From assembly GCA_046155725.1 (NCBI GenBank), contig JBJXFT010000345.1:1-28576 (forward strand): a stretch of DNA of 28,576 nucleotides, in the 5' to 3' direction. Position 1 is the stretch's first letter, and each line of letters opens with the position of its first letter. Below, piece by piece: positions 7,376-14,502 of the stretch. Under the pieces are notes generated by a model. That model was not told the DNA's origin. It did not search any database and was given only the letters and a program-made list of their open reading frames with translations. Source of the stretch: M3007 sp046155725 (GTDB lineage: Bacteria > Bacteroidota > Bacteroidia > Chitinophagales > Saprospiraceae). A program made the translations under genes and the position numbers.

Positions 7376-7577
7376 ATGAGTCATCCCGAATTTTTGCAAA
7401 AGCGGTACAGGATCGCTTCAACCCACGACTTCAGTCGTGGGGCTGCACCTGCCCCAGAGCGGAATTCAACCGATTTATCGGTTTGCTGCATAAAACCGAT
7501 AAATCGGTTGGAGCATATCGTGCTTTGGAGCAGGCCCACGACTGAAGTCGTGGGTTGAAAAATTCGGGATGACTCAT
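7376..7577. repeat. Nested palindromic element 1 (MITE/REP-like)
   Basis: Perfect 19-base terminal inverted repeats (7376-7394 and 7559-7577, beginning ATGAGTCATCCCGAA) enclose two copies of the palindrome CCCACGACTtcAGTCGTGGG (7422-7441 and 7535-7554). These in turn enclose two more perfect palindromes, AACCGATTTATCGGTT (7468-7483) and AACCGATAAATCGGTT (7494-7509). Three nested levels in 200 bases allow a large cruciform or RNA hairpin. No transposase is encoded; it could be moved in trans. Confidence 0.85.
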
Positions 7578-7581
7578 CCTT

Positions 7582-7728
7582 ATCAGCAATTCCCGCTTTG
7601 GCAAATTCAGGGAGTTTTTGAGGTGACATCTCCGACGCAGGAGGACAGCCTGTCCCGATGAAAAATCGGGACAGGCTCTTTCTCGTACCTCGAAAGATGT
7701 CACCTCTTCCAAAGCGGGAATTGCTGAT
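7582..7728. repeat. Nested palindromic element 2 (MITE/REP-like)
   Basis: Perfect 20-base terminal inverted repeats (7582-7601, 7709-7728) enclose GAGGTGACATCT ... AGATGTCACCTC (about 7620-7706). Inside that is a hairpin AGCCTGTCCCGAT ... ATCGGGACAGGCT (7647-7677). It starts five bases after element 1. The GAGGTGACATCT arms recur at 3032-3137. Confidence 0.85.
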
Positions 7729-7972
7729 GTGAAACTGGAAATCGGCGTGCTGTCTGCGGAGCAATTGGTGTTGATAAAAGCAGCAACGTTATGTGGAGGA
7801 AATCAGGAACAAACGGCGCGAAATCGCCCTGCAAACCATGTACAAACAAAAAACCCGGAAGCCTTGAGGGCCCACGGATTTAGAATATTACATAGTGCCA
7901 CGTGCTATTTTTCCGAAATTTCGGAACTGCGTCGCGCATACGCCTGAAAACGCCCTATCCTATATTCTGTTA

Positions 7973-8003
7973 CAAAGGTACGTTGGCAATTCTGTTTGCA
8001 CAA
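7973..8003 (-). promoter_or_regulatory. Orphan leftward Bacteroidota promoter
   Basis: On the minus strand TTG (8003-8001) is followed after 20 bases by TACCTTTG (7980-7973), an ideal -33/-7 pair. No recognisable gene lies downstream until DUF4240 copy B, almost 0.9 kb away, so it may drive an RNA through the palindromic elements or be a relic. Confidence 0.4.
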
Positions 8004-8024
8004 GGCCAACTGCATTTGGCGCAA

Positions 8025-8057
8025 AGTGTCGGGCTGACTCAAAGTCACCCCGACACT
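8025..8057. repeat. REP-like hairpin with GACT/AGTC tip
   Basis: 15-base arms AGTGTCGGGCTGACT and AGTCACCCCGACACT (one mismatch) flank the loop CAA. The arm order and GACT...AGTC tip resemble the hairpins at 7422-7441, 11589-11602 and 23028-23062, suggesting one family. It is 77 bases before the DUF1800 start. Confidence 0.75.
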
Positions 8058-8133
8058 ACGTGGAAATTTTCCCCCCACCCATTCCCCGAAATCTTCCCTA
8101 TCCTTGCCTCGAAAATCGTTCGACTTCCGAGCC

Positions 8134-9627
8134 ATGCCTACACTTACAGAACGTAATACCGCCCTCGCCCCACCGCTGCCCGTGCAAGACCCGCTCCTGC
8201 CCTACCAGCCTTCGGCGGCCAAGCCTTGGAACGCCCGCCGGGTGGCCCACCTCTACCGCCGAATGGGTTTCGGCGCATCCTTGGCGCAAATCCAACAAGG
8301 GCTCCAGATGTCGCCCGACGCGCTGGTGGACCAACTCTTGGAAACCGCCGCCGACCTTGGCCCGCCCGACCCGCCCTATTGGGGCGGCTGGACGATGGAC
8401 GAATACGCCGCCGACCCCAACCCCGACCTCGTATTCATCCACCGCGACGAACTGCGCCGCCGTTGGCTCGGCGAAATGCTCGACGAGGGCATCCGCGCCA
8501 AAATGGCGCTCTTCTGGCACAACCACTTTGTGACGGAACTCGACGTGTACGGCTGCAACGCCTACCTCTGGAGTTACTTCTCCATGATACACGACAACGC
8601 TTTTGGCAACTTCCGAATCTTCGCCCGCGAGATGGGCAAGACCGGGGCCATGCTCGTGTACCTCAACGGCAACGTGAGCGTGGCCGGCGAGCCGAACGAG
8701 AACTACGCCCGCGAACTCATGGAACTCTTCACCATGGGCGAGAGCAATGGCTACACACAGGCCGACATCGTGGCCATGGCCCGCGCCCTCACGGGCTGGC
8801 AGGCCAACGACTACCAATGCGACCCGCCTTTCTACGAGCCGACGCTGCACGACGATACGCCCAAAACCATCTTTGGGCAAACGAGCAATTTTGGATACAC
8901 CACGGCGCACAACCTTGTTTTCACCGCCCGCGCCGAACAGGTCTCGCATTTCATTGCCGGAAAACTCTACAAACATTTCGTCTATCAAAACATAGACAAC
9001 CAAGTGATAAGCGGGCTGGCACAAACCTTCCGCGACAACAACTGGGAACTGCTCCCCGTGCTGAAACAGCTCATCAAGAGCGAGCATTTCTTCGACGATG
9101 CCTTCATGAATGTGCGCCACAAGAATCCGCTGGAGTCCATGATGAACCTTTACAAAGCGGCCGGCACACCCGCCTCGCTGGTGGAAGAAGGCCGCTGGGA
9201 TGCCATCGGCTACTGGTCGTACCAACTGGGGCAGGAAGTGTTCAACCCGCCGAACGTGGCGGGCTGGAAAGGCCACCGCAACTGGATAAACGAAAGCACG
9301 CTCACCGCTCGCTGGAATTACAGTTCGGCAGTGGCTTACTGGCTCACGACGGAGGAAACGACGCGGGAAAACCTTCGCTCGCTGGCGCAAACTTTGACCA
9401 ACGACAGCAACGATCCCGCGCTCATTACGGCCACGCTTGTGGAATTTTTCATGGGGCAAAACTTGGACGCGGTGCATTTGCAGGCGGCAGTCATCAATTT
9501 CAAAGCGGGCATCCCTGAAAACTATTACCAAGACGGCTCTTGGAATCTTTACTGGGACGAAGCACCGTACCAGATTGTGAACCTGCTGTACTATCTAGTG
9601 AAATTGCCGGAGTTTCAATTGACTTGA
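8134..9627 (+). CDS. DUF1800 family protein
   Basis: The product has 497 residues. The family blocks are clear: ARRVAHLYRRMGFGAS near 33-48, an ALFWHNHFVTELDV block near 130, an ENYARELMELFTMGESNGYT block near 200, IVAMARALTGW near 222, NPPNVAGWKGHRNWINEST near 382, and a hydrophobic end NLLYYLVKLPEFQLT. No signal peptide is visible at the chosen ATG (8134), although an upstream in-frame ATG at 8104 exists without a better signal. DUF1800 proteins are almost always encoded next to DUF1501 proteins, as here (9959-11581), and the pair is thought to act together in the envelope or in an exported process; the biochemical role is unknown. Confidence 0.92.
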   Translation: MPTLTERNTALAPPLPVQDPLLPYQPSAAKPWNARRVAHLYRRMGFGASLAQIQQGLQMSPDALVDQLLETAADLGPPDPPYWGGWTMDEYAADPNPDLVFIHRDELRRRWLGEMLDEGIRAKMALFWHNHFVTELDVYGCNAYLWSYFSMIHDNAFGNFRIFAREMGKTGAMLVYLNGNVSVAGEPNENYARELMELFTMGESNGYTQADIVAMARALTGWQANDYQCDPPFYEPTLHDDTPKTIFGQTSNFGYTTAHNLVFTARAEQVSHFIAGKLYKHFVYQNIDNQVISGLAQTFRDNNWELLPVLKQLIKSEHFFDDAFMNVRHKNPLESMMNLYKAAGTPASLVEEGRWDAIGYWSYQLGQEVFNPPNVAGWKGHRNWINESTLTARWNYSSAVAYWLTTEETTRENLRSLAQTLTNDSNDPALITATLVEFFMGQNLDAVHLQAAVINFKAGIPENYYQDGSWNLYWDEAPYQIVNLLYYLVKLPEFQLT

Positions 9628-9672
9628 TACAGGGAACAAAACATTGTCAACTTTTTTAAACAAACACATATC

Positions 9673-9861
9673 ATGGCAAGAAGAACAGAATTCCTACCCA
9701 GCGCGCCCAACAAAGTGCTCTGGATTATCGCGATCATCCTTGGAGGGTTGGGCATTTTGGCCCACTATACTCCCATCAGCGAATTGTCCAGATACAATTA
9801 CGAGATGTTGCTGATCGCCTTTTTGTTGCTGGCTATTGGCACTGCTTATCGAAAAGTGTAA
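9673..9861 (+). CDS. 62-residue membrane protein
   Basis: This tiny protein has two hydrophobic helices (VLWIIAIILGGLGILAHY about 15-32 and MLLIAFLLLAIGTAY about 45-59) joined by a short polar loop, with a basic N-terminus MARRTEF. The start is 45 bp after the DUF1800 stop, and a strong hairpin follows. Small two-helix proteins like this are frequent in Bacteroidota, but I do not recognise a named family. Its place between DUF1800 and DUF1501 suggests co-transcription with DUF1800. Confidence 0.75.
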   Translation: MARRTEFLPSAPNKVLWIIAIILGGLGILAHYTPISELSRYNYEMLLIAFLLLAIGTAYRKV

Positions 9862-9886
9862 GCCAACTTTTTCAAAGTCACACCAA

Positions 9887-9921
9887 AGACCACGGAGGTT
9901 TTCAAAAAACCTCCGTGGTCT
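9887..9921 (+). terminator. Strong hairpin between the 62-residue gene and DUF1501
   Basis: Complementary arms of about 15 bases (AGACCACGGAGGTTT and complement) surround a short A-rich loop. No U-run follows, so it may act as a terminator, an mRNA-stabilising structure or an attenuator before DUF1501, which starts 37 bases later. Confidence 0.55.
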
Positions 9922-9958
9922 AAACGCTGAAAACTACTCAAGTTAATCACCTTGCATC

Positions 9959-11581
9959 ATGTGCAAAGAACATAAACCAGCCCGCCCCGGCGCGACGCTC
10001 GACGATCACGCCGCCCACCAAAAAGACCACCAACTGTGGTCACGCCGCGATTTCCTTTCCGCTTCCGGCATCCTCGGCGCGGGCAGCCTCCTGATGGGCG
10101 ACCTTGGCCTCCGCGCTTTCCAGCCCACGCCGCTCATGGCCTCGCTCGCAGGCGGCTCGAACGACCGCATCCTCGTGATCATCCGTTTCGATGGCGGCAA
10201 CGACGGCCTGAACACCGTCATAGAACGCGGCAACCAGCACTACTACGACCTGCGCCCAACGATAGCCATACAGGAATCGAACCTCTGGGCCCTGAGCAAT
10301 GAGTACGGGATGCCGCTGGCGACCAATGCTTTGCAGCCGCTATGGGACAACGGCATGATGAAAATCATCCACAACGTGGGCTACCCGGAGCCGAACTACA
10401 GCCATTTCCGTTCCTACGACATTGTGGCTTCGGCGAGCGATTCGGAGGTGATCCTGAACACGGGCTGGATGGGCCGATTCCTCGACAACGAGTACGCGGC
10501 ATTCCTCGAAACGCCGCCCACCGTGCCGCCCGCGCTGCAAATCGGGGTGCAAACCGACCTCATTTTCCGCGCCGATTCGGCCAATATGGCGCTTGCCGTG
10601 AGCAGCCCGCAGGAGTTTTATCAAATTGCCCAAACGGGCCAACTCTACGACACCTCGCTGCTGGGCAACACGCCCCGCGAACTTGAATTGGCTTACGTCC
10701 GCCAAACGGCCAACGCCGCTTTCCGCTACGCAGAAACAATCAAGGAAGCCTATTCAAAAGGAAAAAACCAGGTCAATTACCCGGCGGACAATTACCTCGC
10801 GGAGCAACTCGCCATCGTGGCCAAACTTATCAAGGGCAATCTCGGCACCCGCGTTTTCATGGTCGAAATAGGCGGTTTTGATACCCACGCCGAGCAATAC
10901 GACTATCACCTTTCTCTCCTCCAGAACATTGCCGAAGGCGTGAAGGCATTCTACGACGACCTGGCTTTTGGCGGGAATACGGATTTGCCAAACAAGGTGC
11001 TGGGCATGACGTTCAGCGAGTTTGGCCGCACGATTTATGAGAATGCATCGCTGGGCACCGACCACGGCTGGGGCACACCGATGATGCTTTTCGGCGGCGG
11101 TATCGGCAATGGCTTCACGGGTCAGTACCAAGACTTGAGCGACCCCGATCCGTACAGCGACCCGCAGTTCAGCGTGGATTTCCGCTCGGTGTACAGCACG
11201 GTTTTGCAGGATTGGATGGGCAACTCGCCCGAATTGGTCAACTTCGTGATGGGGCAAAACCATCCGACCATCGGCGGTCTTGTGCCGCCCGCCGCACCGC
11301 TCAAAGGCGACAACGGCAAGTGCGTCCTGCTCGGCCACAACCCGCACCCCAGCGAGGCGGCCACCACGGAAATCAAGTACGCGATGATGCAGAACGGCCC
11401 GGTGCGCCTCCAAATCCTCGACTCGGCAGGCCATGTGCTGCGCACTTTGGTGAACGAATACAAAGACCGGGGGAGTTACACGTTCCATTTCAAAGCACCC
11501 GATTGGTACATCGCGCCGGGGCTTTACCAGTACCGATTGCAGTCGGGCGGGCAGGTGTTTCAGCGAGAGATGAAGGTTTAA
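9959..11581 (+). CDS. DUF1501 family protein with Tat-like signal and C-terminal Ig-like domain
   Basis: The product has 540 residues. A twin-arginine motif SRRDFL (28-33) before a hydrophobic SASGILGAGSLLMG indicates Tat export. DUF1501, which has an alkaline-phosphatase/sulfatase-like fold, shows IIRFDGGNDGLNTVIE (near 75), EIGGFDTHAEQ (near 304), TFSEFGRTIYENAS (near 350) and TDHGWGTPMMLFGGG (near 367). After residue 445 comes a beta-sandwich (VRLQILDSAGHVLRTLVNEY ... YQYRLQSGGQVFQREMKV) like the FlgD-type tails of Bacteroidota secreted proteins, possibly a type IX sorting tail. It forms the usual pair with the DUF1800 gene. Confidence 0.9.
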   Translation: MCKEHKPARPGATLDDHAAHQKDHQLWSRRDFLSASGILGAGSLLMGDLGLRAFQPTPLMASLAGGSNDRILVIIRFDGGNDGLNTVIERGNQHYYDLRPTIAIQESNLWALSNEYGMPLATNALQPLWDNGMMKIIHNVGYPEPNYSHFRSYDIVASASDSEVILNTGWMGRFLDNEYAAFLETPPTVPPALQIGVQTDLIFRADSANMALAVSSPQEFYQIAQTGQLYDTSLLGNTPRELELAYVRQTANAAFRYAETIKEAYSKGKNQVNYPADNYLAEQLAIVAKLIKGNLGTRVFMVEIGGFDTHAEQYDYHLSLLQNIAEGVKAFYDDLAFGGNTDLPNKVLGMTFSEFGRTIYENASLGTDHGWGTPMMLFGGGIGNGFTGQYQDLSDPDPYSDPQFSVDFRSVYSTVLQDWMGNSPELVNFVMGQNHPTIGGLVPPAAPLKGDNGKCVLLGHNPHPSEAATTEIKYAMMQNGPVRLQILDSAGHVLRTLVNEYKDRGSYTFHFKAPDWYIAPGLYQYRLQSGGQVFQREMKV

Positions 11582-11668
11582 TGTACCGGCGACTTTAGTC
11601 GCAGGATGCTGAGCCAATTGCACAGATTTTGCACGTTCAGGCATCCGGCAGCTAAAGCAGCCGGTACA
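11581..11668. repeat. Paired REP-like elements between convergent genes
   Basis: ATGTACCGGCGACTTTAGTCGC (palindrome core GCGACTTTAGTCGC, 11589-11602) faces GCATCCGGCAGCTAAAGC ... CCGGTACAT (11641-11668). The two units are inverted versions of a related repeat (GCATCC ... CCGGTACAT), so the whole interval can fold on itself. It sits between the convergent DUF1501 and OmpA gene ends and may serve as bidirectional terminator. The second unit type recurs twice at 25490-25588. Confidence 0.8.
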
Positions 11669-11669
11669 T

Positions 11670-13649
11670 TTACTTGCTTTTCACTTTTATCTCCACCCGG
11701 CGGTTTCTGGCCCTTCCTTCTTCGGTGTCGTTTCCCTTTAGCGGTACAGATGGGCCGTATCCTTTGAACGTGATCTTTGCTGCCGGGTAGCCTTGTTCCA
11801 CCAAGAAGTCGCGCACGGCTTGGGCGCGGCGGGTGGAGAGCAGCAGGTTGCTTTGGTCGGTGCCGACGTTGTCCGTGTGGCCGCCGATCTCGATGGTCCA
11901 GTCAAAACTTTTGATGTCGGCGTAGATGCGCCGCAGTTCGGCCTGCGATTCGGGGCGGAGTGCTGACTTTGCAAAATCGAAAAGCAAATCCCGGAGTTCG
12001 AGGGCTTTGCCCCCGCTCACGGCTTCATCCACCGTCACTATTTCCACCTTTTCTTCGGCCACCTCGCTTTTGTAGGTGGAGGCATCCACGTATGTTTTTT
12101 TTGTAGTAACGAGGTTGTCGCCTGTGGCGTAGTAGTTGATTTTGGAAGTTTTTGACACCGAAAAAACATACGCGCCGGCGGGGCTGGTGGTCACTGTTTG
12201 CAGCACTTTTTTGGACTCTGCGTCTTCGACCGTGATTTCGCCGCTCATGGTTTTGCCGCTTCCGTCGGTCAATGTTCCTGTAATAATGACTTGCGCTTCG
12301 GGCTGCGCTGCGGAATCGAGCGGGATGCGCAGGATGTCCTGGTCGGAGAAACCGGTTACCCTCGTAGCCAAATAGGCCACATTCCCGGAGGGCGGGATGC
12401 AGAAACCGTACTCATCTTTTGGGGTATTCACGCCTGTGCCGAGGTTTTCGGGGGGCGACCAGTTTTTCCAAGTGTCGTCCAAGCGGGTGGTTTTGAAAAC
12501 ATCAAAATTGCCCTGCCCTGGGTGGCCGTTGGAACTGAAATACAGGGTTTTGAAATCACTGTGCAAGAACGGGGTGCGTTCGTTGAGGCGGGTGTTGACG
12601 GGAGGGCCGATTTTAAACGGCATGCCCCAAGATTGATTTTTGTTGCGCAGCGCGATGTAGATGTCAATATCGCCAGGGGTGTCTTCTTTGGCCTCGAAAA
12701 TCAATGCCTCACCGTTGCGGGTAATGCTTGCCATGCCGATCCACTCGTATTTCTTTTGGAGCACGATGGGCGCGGGTTCTGACCAGCCGGTGGCGGTGCG
12801 GCTCGAAATGTGCGGCTTGCCGCCGATGAACAGCACCAGATTGTTCCCGTCGGCGGACATGGACACGACGGCCTCGTCGGTAGGGCCGCTGAAAAACTCT
12901 TCCATTTTTGGCTCTGACCACGAGCCGTCGGGGTTGCGTTCGGTGTAATAAATATCTTCCTTCGCATAATTGTCGTCGCGGTCAGACCCACAGAAATACA
13001 TGATTTTCCCATCGGACGACAGCACCGGGACGTACTCTGAACCCGCCGTGTTGATGCCTTTGACGAACTCCAGCTTTGAGCCAAGGGGTGGTTCTCTGTC
13101 CACGGCCACGGGCTTTTTATTGCTTTTCTTGCTGGCATCCATCTTTTCTCGTGCAGGCGAGGGGGGCGGCGTTTTTTGTTGAATCATCAATTTGTTGAAC
13201 CGAGGCCCGAACTGTTTTGGCACCACCGTCACGGCGTCTACAAACGCATCGCGCACAGCCTCGGCATCTTTGGTTCGTTCTACGAACACAAGCGTTTTGC
13301 TGAAAAGGCTGGTGTACGCCTGCTCAATGGCATTCTGTGTGATTTTGTATTGGCTGCCCAGTTTTTTCTGGGCATTGGCATCCAAGGCATTGAAGCCGTT
13401 GAGGGTTTTTTCGTATCCCTTCATGGCCGATATCCAAGTGCCGCTTTCTGTCAGCCCGGCAGCAGCCTTTAGGATGCCATAGCCGGCCGCTATGTTCTTA
13501 TCGGGGTTCTCAATGTCTTTCTGAAATGCCGCGTGCGCATTTTCGTATTCCATTTTGTCCAAAAACTTGAAGCCTTTTTGGACTTGTGCGGAAAGGAGGC
13601 TGGTGCTGAACAGGAGCGCGCACAGCATGAGGGGGGAAAGTTGAGTCAT
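11670..13649 (-). CDS. OmpA family outer-membrane protein with PD40 repeats
   Basis: The product has 659 residues. A signal peptide ends about LLSAQ (residue 21). A TPR-like helical region follows (about 25-155), then a Pro/Lys linker. Next is a PD40 beta-propeller with repeats such as YVPVLSSDGKIMYFCGSDRDD and TPFLHSDFKTLYFSSNGHPGQGNFDVFKT (about 200-420), then a CarboxypepD_reg-like beta domain (ITGTLTDGSGKTMSGEI, about 430-500). The C-terminal OmpA peptidoglycan-binding domain has GGHTDNVGTDQSN and LSTRRAQAVRDFL, ending in RARNRRVEIKVKSK. Such proteins anchor the outer membrane to the wall in Bacteroidota and often occur with gliding or type IX secretion genes, though none is adjacent here. 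Confidence 0.93.
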   Translation of the reverse strand: MTQLSPLMLCALLFSTSLLSAQVQKGFKFLDKMEYENAHAAFQKDIENPDKNIAAGYGILKAAAGLTESGTWISAMKGYEKTLNGFNALDANAQKKLGSQYKITQNAIEQAYTSLFSKTLVFVERTKDAEAVRDAFVDAVTVVPKQFGPRFNKLMIQQKTPPPSPAREKMDASKKSNKKPVAVDREPPLGSKLEFVKGINTAGSEYVPVLSSDGKIMYFCGSDRDDNYAKEDIYYTERNPDGSWSEPKMEEFFSGPTDEAVVSMSADGNNLVLFIGGKPHISSRTATGWSEPAPIVLQKKYEWIGMASITRNGEALIFEAKEDTPGDIDIYIALRNKNQSWGMPFKIGPPVNTRLNERTPFLHSDFKTLYFSSNGHPGQGNFDVFKTTRLDDTWKNWSPPENLGTGVNTPKDEYGFCIPPSGNVAYLATRVTGFSDQDILRIPLDSAAQPEAQVIITGTLTDGSGKTMSGEITVEDAESKKVLQTVTTSPAGAYVFSVSKTSKINYYATGDNLVTTKKTYVDASTYKSEVAEEKVEIVTVDEAVSGGKALELRDLLFDFAKSALRPESQAELRRIYADIKSFDWTIEIGGHTDNVGTDQSNLLLSTRRAQAVRDFLVEQGYPAAKITFKGYGPSVPLKGNDTEEGRARNRRVEIKVKSK

Positions 13650-13692
13650 GGGTGGATTTTTTTTGGTAAAAAATTGACTATATCTCTTGTTC

Positions 13693-14148
13693 TTATTTCT
13701 TTTCCTCAGTCTTTGGAATTTCTCTCCACGTGTAGCTTTTGTGGACTATCTTCCAAGAGCCTTCATATTTGAGCAGTAGAAAATAGTCTGTAAAAATCCT
13801 CCAATTGGGTACTACTATTTCTGCTTTGGCTGTTGCTGCATCTTTCTCGTAATCTATCAAGATAATCCTTCCAATTCTGTTCGACTTTTCTCCCTCCTTT
13901 ATGTTGGAGATATATTTTTCTCCTGAACGAATTCTTAAGCTGTCTCCTTCGGATACTGTGTATAAATTAAAGTCAGGGTGAAATGCTTTTCTTAACCTAT
14001 CAGGCTCACCATTTGCAGTTCCTTCAATGTAATCCATAAGTGTTTCAGAAATCTGCTCTATTTCCGATTTGCTATTTTCAGTTTGAGCATTCACATTCAA
14101 TCCGGCGAATAGAATCAAACCGGCTGCTAAAATTTTATGTGATTTCAT
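13693..14148 (-). CDS. Secreted NTF2-like (lumazine-binding-like) protein
   Basis: The product has 151 residues with a signal peptide (HKILAAGLILFAGLNVNAQ). The rest has the NTF2-like pattern: a helix EIEQISETLMDYIEGTANGEPDRLRKAFHPDF, then beta strands ending NWRIFTDYFLLLKYEGSWKIVHKSYTW. This matches the putative lumazine-binding / SnoaL-like group of Bacteroidota. No ligand can be deduced. The gene is visibly more AT-rich than its neighbours, which hints at recent acquisition, and it lies 43 bp upstream of OmpA on the same strand. Confidence 0.75.
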   Translation of the reverse strand: MKSHKILAAGLILFAGLNVNAQTENSKSEIEQISETLMDYIEGTANGEPDRLRKAFHPDFNLYTVSEGDSLRIRSGEKYISNIKEGEKSNRIGRIILIDYEKDAATAKAEIVVPNWRIFTDYFLLLKYEGSWKIVHKSYTWREIPKTEEKK

Positions 14149-14183
14149 TTTTGTTGTAATTTTTTATTTTTCTGATTGAGAGA

Positions 14184-14319
14184 CATAGCCGAATGATTCG
14201 ATTTTTGAAGATTAAGTCCGAATGATCCGATTGGGAACCACTACTGTAGTACGGTTTTGAACAAAGGAACTATTCATCTGGCTGAAACCAATCCATCTAA
14301 ACCATCTAAACTGGCTATA
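14184..14319. repeat. Dispersed element, copy 1 (TATAGCC-bounded)
   Basis: It begins ATAGCCGAATGATTCG and continues through TTTTTGAAGATTAAGTCCG to a second imperfect palindrome; the 49-base head is almost identical to that at 20984-21032. The inverted end GGCTATA is at 14313-14319. The interior has GGTTTTGAACAAA, which appears inverted in the copy at 20984-21087. It occupies most of the 350-base gap between the NTF2-like and LptD-like genes, where no gene is seen. Confidence 0.75.
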
Positions 14320-14502
14320 CCATGGCTGGATATTTTGCCACAAAACAAACCCATTCAGCAAAATTGGGACAAAAAAAGATTTGACAGCGAGCTCTTGGGA
14401 ACGAGCAGGAAATAAAGGAAGCAAAATGCCAACTCGAATTCTTGCGGTTCAAGGGGTTGGGTTGTTCATCCTTTATCGTTTATAGTTCATCGTTCCCTTG
14501 GC

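Larger units (their letters stand above)
7082..8133. other. Gene-free 1-kb stretch rich in palindromes
   Basis: No frame on either strand gives a protein resembling a known family or having normal composition. The stretch carries a promoter for DUF4240 copy B, two nested inverted-repeat elements, a 16-base perfect palindrome (TTCCGAAATTTCGGAA, 7911-7926), a hairpin at 8025-8057, and a leftward promoter-like sequence at 7973-8003. Bases 7140-7370 show nothing recognisable. Confidence 0.7.

Noticed and set aside
7376..7728. CRISPR array
   Set aside because: The repeats are inverted and nested, not regularly spaced direct repeats with unique spacers, and no cas gene is present.
7381..7764. 127-codon minus-strand frame over the nested palindromes
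   Set aside because: The sequence is entirely palindromic repeat; the translation is repetitive and not protein-like.
8098..9531. 477-codon minus-strand frame opposite DUF1800
   Set aside because: The opposite strand encodes a clear DUF1800 protein; this frame shows no family motif.
10754..11644. 296-codon minus-strand frame opposite DUF1501
   Set aside because: It is antisense to conserved DUF1501 motifs and its composition is abnormal.
14149..14502. A small gene in the gap before the LptD-like gene (70-codon minus frame 14212-14424)
   Set aside because: It lies across the dispersed element, has no family motif and no plausible initiation context.
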